From contig OU744720.1 in NCBI GenBank assembly GCA_916613615.1, positions 72,505,338 to 72,569,337 of the forward strand: a stretch of DNA of 64,000 nucleotides. Reading direction: 5' to 3'. Source of the stretch: Steromphala cineraria. Its lineage: Eukaryota; Mollusca; Gastropoda; Trochida; Trochidae. The notes beneath the pieces were generated by a model. The model was not told the DNA's origin. It ran no database searches and saw only the letters and a list, made by a program, of their open reading frames with translations. Shown one piece after another: positions 1 through 12,900 of this stretch (positions within the stretch are counted from its first letter, which is position 1; every line of letters starts with the position of its first letter). The translations under genes and the position numbers were made by a program.

Positions 1-735
1 TGTGTACAGATTCCTTGGCTAGTGAGGATTATAAATTGTAGCTTTGGTTGCCCTGTGACCCCTAATAAGGGCCACAGATGCCATGCCCTTAAAACCTATT
101 TTCATCTTCTTCTCCAGAACCATGAGGCCTAGAAAGCTGAAACTTTGTTTGCAGACTCCTTGACTGGTGAAGATTATAAATTGTAGCTTTGGTGGCCATG
201 TGACCCCTACTAAGGGCCACAGGGGCCACACCCTAAAAACCTATTTTCATCTTCTTCTCCAGAACCATAAGGCCTAGAAAGCTGAATCTTTGTGTAAATA
301 CTCCTTGGCTAGTGAGGATTATAAATTGTAGCTTTGGTTGCCCTGTGACCCCTAATAAGGGCCACAGATGCCATGCCCTAAAAACCTATTTTCATCTTCT
401 TCTCCAGAACCATGAGGCCTAGAAAGCTGAAACTTTGTGTATAGACTCCTTGGCTAGTGAGGATTATAAATTGTAGCTTTAGTGGCCCTGTGACCCCTAA
501 TAAGGGCCACAGGGGCCACGCCCTAAAAACCTATTTTCATCGTCTTTTCCTGAAGCATAAGGCCTAGAAAGCTGAAACTTTGTGTACAGACTCCTTGACT
601 AGTGAGGATTATGAATTGTAGCTTTGGTGACCCTGTTGCCCTTAATAAAGGCAACAGGAACGTCCTGCAAATCTATTTTCATCTTCTTCTCCTGAAGTAT
701 AAGGCCTAGAAAACTAAAACTTGTCGTCTATATAC
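1..735. repeat. 145-bp tandem repeat, about five copies
   Basis: A unit beginning near CTCCTTGGCTAGTGAGGATT recurs at about 13, 158, 302, 448 and 592, so the period is 144-146 bp. Each unit contains CCCTAATAAGGGCCACAG and AGGCCTAGAAAGCTGAAACT. The first four copies are close to each other and the fifth is diverged. The array is cut by the left window edge. It lies in the intron before the first visible FBXO10 exon. Short ORFs across it are not coding. Related, more diverged units lie at about 13840-14190. Confidence 0.9.
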
Positions 736-973
736 TTAATTTTATGACTGGTGCCCTTGTGGCCTCTACAAAGGGGGAATCACATTGGCCACACTCTACA
801 GCATAATTGATGATGAAGCCTGATTAGCTACAGAGCCAATGGCTCTATTTTTTTTCATTTGAGCCCCTTTTTGCAGATATTCTTGAGAGATCGAGATTTT
901 TATAAATATTGATATATTCCACAAGATAAATAAGCTAAAATTATCAGATTCACACCTCTGTACCAATCTACAG

Positions 974-3900
974 ACTCCTTGCACCGTGGAAGTCCGAGCA
1001 CAAGCAGTGACGATGATGAGGACATTGAGCGACTGATCCACACAGACTCGGACGATGACTCTGCGTCTGGGGAGGAGTCCGTCATCATGCTCCCTCACCT
1101 GCGTCAGAAAGATCTCCACTCATCAATCTCGGCCCAGGGGGGCGAGGTCGACAACGTCTCCATCAGCAGTCAGTCATCCAAGCCAATCCCAACTGACGTC
1201 ATCCAGGACAGTCTCATGAGGTCTGTGGTTGACCAGGTTCAAGGTGTGATGAATCTACGATGTGTTTGTTTTCATCTATTAAGTTGTTGATCCTAGGTAA
1301 CAAATAAAGAATGTAAATTTGGATCTAGGTTCAAGGTGTTTTGAGTCTCTGATGTTTTTGTTTTTTCTATAACAGTGTCGATCCGAGGTGTATAGATAAG
1401 GGGAGACTCGTAATTTTAGACCGGGATCAGTGATATTTTTGTTTTGGTCTAAAACAGTATAACAGAAGAGATAAGGGATGAGTTTGCTCAATTCTGAATA
1501 GATTAGACCCTGAATAAATTGATAAAGTTCAATCTTTAAATGTTAAACGACATAGGTCACATATTACATTTCTTAGGATCCTTTCTCAGAACAACACAGT
1601 GTACTTATGAGATGGCTTTGATTGTGTTTGCATGGGAGGGTTTGATATTATCACGTTATTCAGAGTCCATATGAGGTAAGATCTATAACCCTGGATGTCT
1701 CCCCAGGCTGTGTGATCCACCAGTGTCGGATGCTGCACTCCAAGGGCGGGGTGATGGTCTCTCTCCAGGCTCATGCTGTCGTCTCTGAGTGTGACATCAG
1801 CAACGTTGGCTACGGGGTCAGATGCATCCAGAACTCTACGGTATGCTCAATAATCTTGTATGATTTTCCTCAAAACACCGGAGTTAGGGATTTAGAGCTT
1901 CAGATGTATGCATGACATGAGGACTTGGGTTATGTTATGAAGAAGGGAGGGAGGGGTGATTTTTTTCTCAAGAATATGTTGATGCTACAGATTGTAAAGA
2001 AAAACTGGCTTAAGTTCACTATTTTCTTACTGAGAAGTATTATTAAGAAATGTATTGATCATTTGGAGAAATCTGGAGTGACGGCAGTGTTCGAAAAAGC
2101 TACCTGCCCACCTGCCAAATGCTTGTTTCGTCCAGTTTTGGCTTTTTTGAGAAGAGATTAGCAGGCCCCCATGGCTTGTGTGATTTTAAAGATAAAATCA
2201 TCTTCATATTGCAGGGCTTGTCATATATTATTGAGAGCTGGTTGAATTTTCCATCCACAACCCCTGATTGCCTGTAGTGACAAAGCTTTACAACACTGAG
2301 TGAAAGTTATTGGAGTCAACATAAACAAATTAGATAAAAAGATTGGTGTTTCATTTTAAATGATTTGTACAAATATATTATGCAATTACTTATCATGATG
2401 TCATCAACAAAGATATTTTGTAGGTTCTGATCTTGAAGAATCGTATCCACCACTGCCGTACATCTGGTATCTTCATGAGACTCTCCGCTACTGGCCTGAT
2501 TGCTGGTACGTCAAACTAATTGAATGAAGGCTTGTCTTTGTTTTAAAAGAGATTGTATTTAGAATAAGTAATGAGGTTTCCTCTGCTATCTAAATGTCAC
2601 CAAATTTATTGCCTTGTTCGTGACATTGATAATGACATTATTCACCTTAAACTGGGAATCATAACACATTCATTCAAGTCACCAGACTTTCAAGGTCAGG
2701 ATGGCTTTGGGCTACATTGTTAATTTGTAAGACATTGTTAAAAAATTCCCAATGTAATACAATTCATTTATGTTTATTAATTTTCTCTGCTTACAATTAT
2801 GGATGCAATTCAAATACATTGCTAAAAAAAAACCACTAGCCTTTGTACAAACCTTAATACCATTATGGATGGAGAATGCAGGACTATGAGTTATGAATGA
2901 ACCTTTCCAGGTAACGACATTCACTCCAACCAGGAAGCAGGGATAGACATCAGGAAGAATGCAGATCCTATAGTCCAGGTTTGTTGGAAAGTAACAAATT
3001 GGTAACCAAAAGTTAAGTTATATCATGTCTATAACCCCCTATCAGGCTATTATATCTATCCAGACAGTGCTCCTATATTCCCCTGATTGCCTAAAACAGC
3101 TACAAATGATGTTACTCATAGCGTTATATGGCATGCAAGCACTCACTGGTCCTCTCATTCAGGCACTGCAAATTTTGCTCAACTTTTTATTTCATTGGGG
3201 TTATCTATATCATAGATGCAACAAATGATGACAAGTATTGGTCTTTGTAAGAACCTTACATAACTAACCTGATTTTGCAGGATGGAGAATGCTTTATTGT
3301 CCAATGTTTCCAAATTTGCTAATAATTTACATTGTTCGGGAGAAGGACACTACTTTTGAAATTTGTTCCTCGTCCTTGATTGAGGGCATGATTTGTACCA
3401 TATTATGAACACTGGTAAATATGACTATAATTGACCTCCCAACAGAACAACCAGATCCATCACGGCAAGAGGTCAGGGGTCGTGGTCCTTGGTAGCGGGA
3501 GGGGACAGATCAGGAAGAACGATGTGTACGAGAACAGAGAGGCGGGAGTCTACATCCTGTATGGGGGCAACCCAACTGTCTCGTAAGTTCAGCATTAGCT
3601 TATTTGGTTTACATCCCATACAGGGGCAACCATACTGTCTCGTAAGTTCATTATAAGCTTATTTAGTTTAAATGCCTTTTATTGGATGATGTGTGTGGTT
3701 TATGTTAATGCCTTTCAAATTACTTTATTTAAAAAAAGTAGAAAGTTTTTGGACATGAAATTTGTGTTTGAAGCTCTCATAAAATGCTCCCTTCTTTTAA
3801 ACTGTTAAAAAAGTTATTGGATTTCAATCTGGACAAAATGTTGGATTGATAAGAAGCATAATTAATGTTAGTGTCTGTTTTCTTAGTGTCTAATTCCAAA

Positions 3901-6900
3901 TCAGCATTTTTGACATTTCCTCACTATCAATATCATTATGACAAATACTCTGGATTTCGTGTTCAAAAGTCTTCATTTTGTTACAGTCAAAACCAGATAT
4001 TTGATGGCAGGGCCGCAGGAGTTGCTGTCAATGAAAATGGGCGTGGATTTATTTTTGGTATGACATCTAGTCCTTATTATCAATCAAATGTCTCATTATT
4101 TAATTTTTCAAGGTTTTAACAGTTCACACTCTACTGTAACTGATATGATATCCCTCTAGCCAAGGCTAGTAGGAACTCTAAACCTGCCACATACATCCCA
4201 TTCGCAAAGTGACTGTCCTTGAGTAATATCTATTATGCTTTAGAAAGCATCTCAGGTTCGTGGGTCGAGATTAGTCCTATTGGGGTACTAGCTATTCGGA
4301 CTAGTGCATTCCTGAGAGCACTAGCCCAAAGACATTCTGACTAGCCAAATACACCGATATAATCATACTTTCTTTAAATTCAACAAGTCCTTCGGACTTC
4401 CAGTCATTGCACTTTATTAGCCCAGCATCTTTTGCACTAGCCATGGGCTACTGGGCTACACTTTACCAATTTGGCTTAAGAAATATCTTTTGATGAAACC
4501 GGTAGTATTATTTTACTAAGTCTGGCAAATAATGATTGATATTTACAAGCTCAAAACTGTTTTATAAGCAGGCACTTATTCAAAGACTGTGTTTCAGACA
4601 ACAAAATCCGGAACAACCAATGGGGAGGGGTTGATATCCGACATGGAGGGGATCCTCTCGTCAGCAGGAACAGCATCACTGACGGGATCGGGGACGGCAT
4701 CGTCATCGGAGAAATGGGAAGAGGAGCTTTGGAGAACAATGTTATTTCTTGTAAGCAACCATTGGTATACAAGATGCAGTGAATCATATAATGTTCTCTC
4801 AACAGCCTGTTACCAGATTACTTATGGTCTTGGCTAGTTAGGTCTTCAAGACAAAGTCGTGAAGACCTATTGTTTTTATCCGATTTCCTATTATTATTAT
4901 TATTATTATTATTATTTGTACAATTTTTGTGACGGATCCACAGTTCAAACCGCTTGTTCAAATTTGCCCAAACTTGACATGCAGGTACCCCTTACCCTGG
5001 AATCGATAAACTAAGCTTTTGGGCATAATCGGCTCGTACATTAAAGGTCCAGTTCGAATCCAAAGTCGAAAATTTAACATTGATTTTTTTTTCAAAATGC
5101 ACTTAGAGACTTGAAATTTTTTTTAAAAGAAGCGCAATGAAAAATAATGAAAAAAAGGAAATCAGGACAAATTCGTAGGTCACGTGCTTTGGCCGCCATC
5201 TTGCTTTTAGTGCATTTTCGACCGTTTCCGACCCCACCCGCCTTTGACAATCTTCTTCTCTGAAGATACTTGCACTACAGAGCTGAAATTCATACTGAAT
5301 GTAGCTGAAGCATTGTAGTTTAAAATCTTCTCTTTTAAAGTACTTAACTACAATACTTTTTGTGCTGTGACCTTTCAAAGTTGACCAAAATCTCAAAATC
5401 GCAAACTTCAAGGGCAGATAACTAAAAAACCAGACCTTAGAACTTAATGATTTTTGCATGAGAGTTAGACATCAGCAAGGTCTTCAAGATAAAAGAATAA
5501 AATCGATCGCGAACAGTGATTTCCGGTCACGAGGAAGGGTCAAACTTTGCATTTTGGAAAACGGGTGTTTTGGTGGGTATGTTTGAAAAATCCTTGTTAA
5601 CCTACGACACGTGATACATATTTGTTCTATATATCATATGAAAGCCAAAAGAACATACAATCTTTGATAAATCTCATTAAAATTAGATTAAACATTAACA
5701 TTGATTTTGGAATATTTACATGTGGTCAATCCTACTTTTGTTTTGAATGATTCTGATATAAGAATGATTGAAAAATTGTAGTTCATTAGCAATAAAACAC
5801 TAGGAACACATACTATACATCGATGGCTACGCTTGTTGAAGACAAAAACCTTTTGTGTAGTACTTCATTATAAAATTGTTCACAGTAAATGACTCATAAG
5901 CTAAATTATCTATTTTTTTTAGATAAAGCTTCATATTTGCGGCAGATGTCGCATCGATCACCGTTTCTTTACTTTTTCATGCTCATAAACAAATAATGTA
6001 TGCAAACAAAGACAAATCTCTCCTCTAAACAATGGTAAAATCAATTTTGAAATGTCTCTAATGGTTCGGCAGATAGGAATGCTGCACGGTTAATTTTGGG
6101 GAAAAACTAGAAAAACTTTACACTGATAGATTTGATACATTTAAATAACAATGAAATTGTGTACATTCAACAAAACTTATTTTAGAAGAAAAAGCTATGT
6201 GAAGAAAAGCTCTTCTAATTGTCAATTTAACTCTTTGTTTGGGACTGACAACAAATCGTGCAAGTGGACTAAACACACTTTGAAAGCCTTTATGGTCAAG
6301 ATTTATTTTCAAGACCAAAGGCACGGGTCAGTGCGTAGGTACAAGCAAATGTACCTTCCCTTAATTGAAAAGGGCATAATGACGGCCACTATCAGCTCTT
6401 GGGCTCTTGGGCTCTTGGTCATTAGATAAAGGGAGGCCGTCCTGATTCCTGCCTAAATGCTCGGCAGATTCCACTCGCAAGGGTGTGACGTCCTCGATTA
6501 ACTCTCTTTTCCAAAATGCCTGTCGTCCTCCTGAACTTTGAAATATGCATTTCCTCCCGGCCGCATGTTCTACACTTTGTGCTTGTAGACATTTCATGCA
6601 AACACGCTGTCCAGTCATGTACATTCGATTTTGGTCACTAAATCCGTGCATACGGCCACGGGACACCGGAAGACGTCGCTACAACGTTCTCTGAACTCAG
6701 AACAGCGCTAGCCTCGCTAGACATCGTATTTTCGACCTAAAACAACACACCAAAGAGCTCGAAATGGTCAAAAGCACGTTCTGACCTCAAACAACACATC
6801 AAACAGCTCAAAACGCCCAAAAGCACCCCTCCATACAATGAATTCATTCTTGGATGCGAGATTGTTTGTTGTGCCTTCGTGAATCTAAAGTCTTAGTGCT

Positions 6901-9900
6901 AAAATTCCAATCCAAAGACAGCTAGCTTCCTTGTCGAGTGGTTAAGGCCTTCACCTCTGAATTCAGAGTGCTAACTTTTAGGGTTCAAATCCGGCTTCAG
7001 CCGACAATTTTTTGCAGATCGAATTTGTTATTTTTTTGCTTAGGTAGAACATATTTTGGTCGCATTGGAGTTAAATGGCATAAAATATATTTTTTATGCA
7101 TTAGGATTTTGGATTCGAATTTGAAATTAATGTCTATCAAAGTACATACACAAATACAGGCCTAAACGTTGAGTATCAAGTGAAATGTGGTCATTTTGAT
7201 AATGTATTAGTTACTTTTTAAATCTCAGAAAAAACGTCATGTCAAGGTCAAACAGTATGTGAAGGTCAAACAGGAATCTTGAAGACCTAAGTACTGCCGC
7301 GGCAGTCCTAGTTATTATTATTATTATTTGTACAATTTTTGTGAGATATCTACAGCTCAAACCGCTTGTTCAAATTCGCCCAAACTTGACATTCAGGTAC
7401 CCCTTACCCTGGAATCGATAAACTAAGCTTTTGGGCATAATCGGCTCGTACATTAAAGGTCCAGTTCGAATCCAAAGTCAAAAATTTAACATTGATTTTT
7501 TTTTCAAAATGCACTTAGAGACTTGAATTTTTTTTTAAAAGAAGCGCAATGAAAAATAATGAAAAAAAGGAAATCAGGACAAAATCGTAGGTCACGTGCT
7601 TTGTCCGCCATCTTGCTTTTAGTGCATTTTCGACCGTTTCCGACCCCACCCGCCTTTGACAATCTTCTTCTCTGAAGATACTTGCACTACAGAGCTGAAA
7701 TTCATACTGAATGTAGCTGAAGCATTGTAGTTTAAAATCTTTTCTTTTAAAGTACTTAACTACAATACTTTTTGTGCTGTGACCTTTCAAAGTTGACCAA
7801 AATCGCAAAATCGCAAACTTCAAGGGCAGATAACTAAAAAACCAGACCTTAGAACTTAATGATTTTTGCATGACAGTTAGACATGAGCAAGGTCTTCAAG
7901 ATAAAAGAATAAAATCGCTCGCGAACAGTCATTTCCGGTCAGGAGGAAGGGTCAAATTTTGCATATGGAAAAGTGGTGTTTTGCTGAGTATGTTTGAACC
8001 CTCTTTAACAAACATTCATGTGAAGGTCAAACATGCATGTGAAGGTCAAACAGTATGTCAAGGTCAAACAGGAACTTGAAGACCTAAGTACTGCCGCGGC
8101 AGTCCTAGTTACTATTTGTGGTTATTCTTCAATTTGACCATTTATACTTGCAAAATACCACTTTTAGGCTGACTTTTTGTATGCTAATTTCATACACTGA
8201 AAGGTGACTATGATAGGCTTTGTGATTTAAATTGTTATTTTGTTTTATAAACTTTTTGCTTCATTATTTCAGGATATTGGAATATATGTGGAAGATATGT
8301 TGTTATCTTTCTTTGGCCTTAGGAGTATAACATTTTCTGTTGACTGTTAATGTGAGATTCTGAGCAGGAAAATCATCTTCTTTAAACTATTTTGTGAAAG
8401 CAGTGTTGATAGTAACTGTATTGTGCCTGCACAAGTGGAGTTGTCACTTTTTCCTAGCTGCGATTCTGTGCAGGTTCCTGTATATCATTGTTTGTAATGT
8501 GATAACAAAATTTTTGTAATGTCAATGGATACTTGGTCGCAAATTAGACAGATTGTATTGTTGCTATTCATGTGTGAATGAAATGGACAAGAATGGATTG
8601 ATATAGCCATATGACTTGACAAAACAAATTTCTACGAGTACATGTTTGTGTATGACACTCGCCCTAGTTCTAACATTAAACAAATATTAAAAAAATTTAA
8701 CTTCATCAAGTCTACAGACTTATGACAAATTCCTATCTAATTATATCTTTGACTTCGTAAAAAGGAAACTCATTAGGTTTGGTATGCTTGTTATTTATGA
8801 TATAAAATATAAGAAATTGTTTATCTCTCCCCTCTATACCATGTCTATTTATCAAATAAAAGAGGCTGTTATCATTAACAATGAATAATCATTACTTCAT
8901 TGATTGTTTCATTGTTTTCAGACAACGCTGGTTGTGGCATTTGGATAATGAGTGCTTCGACACCTTATCTCCATGGCAACCAAATCAATAACAATGGAGA
9001 CTCTGGAATCATGTTTGTTAACAAAAAGGTAAGGATTAAAATATCAAAAACAAATAAAATGCTTTCTTAAATAAGAAATGTAATGTCACATGAGAAAAAC
9101 ATTTTTGGATATATATGATTATTTTCAATTTCAAAAGCAGTAAACGAACAAGCATTAGGATGAAAAATATGTTTGTGAGGAGTATATATTCATATGGGAA
9201 ATTGGGTTAAAAAAATATAGAAACTAATGATGATAAAGTTGATCAAATGAATTAGTTAATATAGTTTTTACTCTGGAAAGGGTTTACACTTCCCAAACCA
9301 TTTCAATACAAACATAATTTTCTGAGTTATGTGGCCCAAAAATTTGCATAGAGAACCGTGTGTTTAATAATAATAATCAGAATTTTGATTATATTGAGGC
9401 AGAGATTATCGTTTCAACAATTAACGCTCTTCTTTAAAATTTGACAGGTCCTACATTATAAGCATAGATAGTGCATGAACAATCCCACAAGCCAAGCAGA
9501 CTTGTTGGTCACTTTCACAACAAACAACATCTTACATTAACCACTTCACCCCATCAGGCAGAAATCAGATTCAAAAACAAATTTGTTACTTGTTGCTTAG
9601 AGGTGAAAGGGTCAACGAACAATTCTTCCTTTCACAAAGCCCAACAGTGATCGTATGTCCTTAAGTTTACCTTAATGCAATGTTAGAGAATGGGAGTTAA
9701 GGTCAACCTTAGTAAAGGTTGCTTTGTGAAATGAGGCCCTTGGCACTTGTTACCGAAAATTCCTAAAGCTCTATCTCATTGTGGTGTGTTTGCAGGATGT
9801 GCAGCACGTACACAACATCCCGGAGAGTATGCACCTGACGTCCCCGCGGCCGACGGGGGAGGGGGAGGAGGGGGGAGGGGCACACCCCCGCTGTGATGTC

Positions 9901-12900
9901 GCCACCGTACAGTACAACAACATCTACCACAACTCAGGTACAGAGTCAAGGTCTTGCTGTGTTGCTGTGACCCATTTGTCTTTATTTGTCAAATATCAAC
10001 CTGGTCACAATACTGTTATGGCTCTCTAAGAGGACCAAGGGCATTATCATTATGAACTATTTCAAAATTTCAATTATGTGTTTGACAAATTGAATTTAGG
10101 ACTATTAATTCATGAAGGTATTTTCATGTACTTACGGTAATCTTATGTAATTTGTCATTCAACCATACTGCTAGAAATTAGATTAAAAAAGATCAAATTA
10201 AATTTTTAAAAATAGATTAAAACCCTTTTCCCTCTTTGTCATGAAGGTATTTTCAAGGTGAAAATCATGACATTTTGGTATGCGCTTAATCGTTCATCAG
10301 GTATGATAAAGAGTAAGCGTATAATCTGAAACCTCTTTGTTATTTCACAATAAAGAGGTTGTTGTCCAGAAAATCTTCCTGTATGCCACTTCTAACTTCC
10401 TTCCACTGTAGGTAAGGGCATGGTGATACAGCTAGGAGAAACAGTCAACGTCCATTTCAATGCCATCCACGCCAACCAATCAGACGGGATCTCTATACAG
10501 CAGGACGCGGTCGTCATACTGAGGAGCAACAGCATCACCAACAACCGTGGAACTGGTGTTGTTATCTTATCACCCAACATCGACCATCAGCTGGTAGGCT
10601 TTCATATCTCATTGGTCATATTTTATACTTCCTTAATTTTCTTATCATTTAAATTGTGTGTCAGACCCTTCTGCTAGCCTTTTAATGTGGTTGATTTTTG
10701 TCAAGGCTTTTTTTTACATTTTATCATTAAAATCTACAAAATACCACTTTTGAACTGGTTTCTTTTCAAGCTCATTTCATACACTGCTATGAACAAATAT
10801 TTGATTTAAGTAAACGATTGATGATCATATTCAAACTTAATCATATTTTAGGAATTAATTTCCGTTGGCCTTCAGTTTTAATTGTAATTTTTTAAGCATA
10901 CAAAATAATAAAAATATGATAGTGTTTTTGTCAAGTTTGTATTCTGAATACATACATTTCAAATAAGATACTATTTGTTACATGAACCCTTGATCAATAC
11001 CCCTATTGGTAAATTTTTGGGCTATTTAAGATGGAAACAATGTTCATGAGATATTACAAAATTGACAGGGCGTTTGAACTGAGCATTTCAGATGGAAAAG
11101 ACCACAAGGTCACATTTTTGTGCCAAATTTTGATGTCTACATGTCAATACTTCATGACAGTTCTTAATAATCATAACTACTGATTGTGAGATCACTTAAA
11201 GCGGAATTCTTACCCTTGACCTCTTGGTTGGGAGTCAGTCACCCTAATATTTATCCCTGGGATATATTTTTGGCTGAATCGGTAGGGTGTCTAACTCTCA
11301 ATTCTGAAGTCCTTGGTTTGAATCCACCTGGAGGTGATATCATAATCACTTCTGTAACATACACTTAATAAAATCAATTTGTCCTTTTGTCAGATTCATG
11401 TCCATGGAAACGGTGTATATGACAACCGAGACCAGGGCATCATGTGTAAAAGTCGGAGTCACATCTCGCAGAATGATGTGGTAGGCAACCAGCATGGCGC
11501 CATCTGTCTGGACGGTAATCAGCTCGCCACGGTGAGTCATGCAGTTTCTTAACACTTTCTGTATTTTAATTTCTGCAACAATTTGTTCTAAACTAACATG
11601 TCCTCTGCAATATTTGGGACATGCATTGTGTCAATCAAGTATTGAATGATATCTTCATAGTGATAATTACCATTGCCACCAGCGCAAGTTTGTGATAACT
11701 AATGATGCTAATTACAAGTGATTATGAATAAAAAATGACACTTTGACAATTTGAATATGTAGTTTATGACACAGGGAGTTGTTGTCTCCTGAATCAATTC
11801 TTGACTGTACTGTTTTGTCAAAATCTTTCTTAAAGGACACAGATTTATCAAGGTTTTGTATTAGACAGAGTGTTAATAACTTTCTTTGCAAATGGCTGAA
11901 ATATTGCCCAAGCAGTGTAAAACTTCAAATCACTCACTCACTTTTATTACTTTTTTTGTGTCGAATGACTAGAGTGTCTAATGCAGAACAGCAAAAGAAA
12001 CACAAAATCTTCTATGTACAGTTGAAAGAATGGTAGTTAGTCAGTGGGCTTCAATTTCTGTTATAAGTGTTTGAATTACTTTAGTCAGAATTATAGGCAG
12101 AAACTATTGTTCAGTTCTTATACTTGACCATTCCTCAACCTGCTTGATTCGAGTTTACATTGGTGTTCCGTGCATTTCATAAGGCCGACCTTTTCATGTT
12201 TTCAATCCCCAACAATGTATGTACATATATTCTACGGCAGGTTGTTGAGAACCGACTGCAGTGTGTGGGCGGGGCCTGTATGAAGGTGGTGGGCGTGGCT
12301 CACGGGGTGGTTGAGAACAACGTGGTGTACGAGGACACCGAGCCCTGGATCAGACACGACGCCTTCAGTCAGAGGTTCATCCTCGACAACACCATCACAC
12401 ATCCAGCACTAGACTCTCATGGGTATGTTCTAAATTAGGGTAACCAAATTTTATTTGAGACTTTGGGTATCAATGCCTTGATCATGTTTGGAAATCAACA
12501 GCGTGAAATCTTTTTTATGGAGTTATTATCCTTGTCACATGTTTTTGGACTCAGTTCTAGGGTATACTCAAAGGGGACAATTTATCTCTAAAACTATTCT
12601 TGCTAGGGTAATGAAATTTGCTGTGTGATTTCAAGGTATTAATACTTTGATGGAGTTTGAAAATCAGAAGCGGTTCAGAGTTATGGCCCTTGTTCCATGT
12701 TTTGGTACCCTGTTCAAGGGTATAATCAAAGGGATCAACTTACCTCAGCCATAATTTAAGCTAGGGTTAGCAAACTGGTGAGTGTCTCTGGCTTATCCAT
12801 ACCTGGATGGATTTCAATCATCAGAAGCGTGCAATTATTATTTCTAGACTTAACACCTTTCTGTCTTTTTTATTCTGATTTAGGAAGATGTTGGGAGCTA

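Noticed and set aside
5103..5459. 118-residue minus ORF, repeated at 7515-7871
   Set aside because: Part of a duplicated repeat. Similarity reflects DNA duplication, and no domain is visible.
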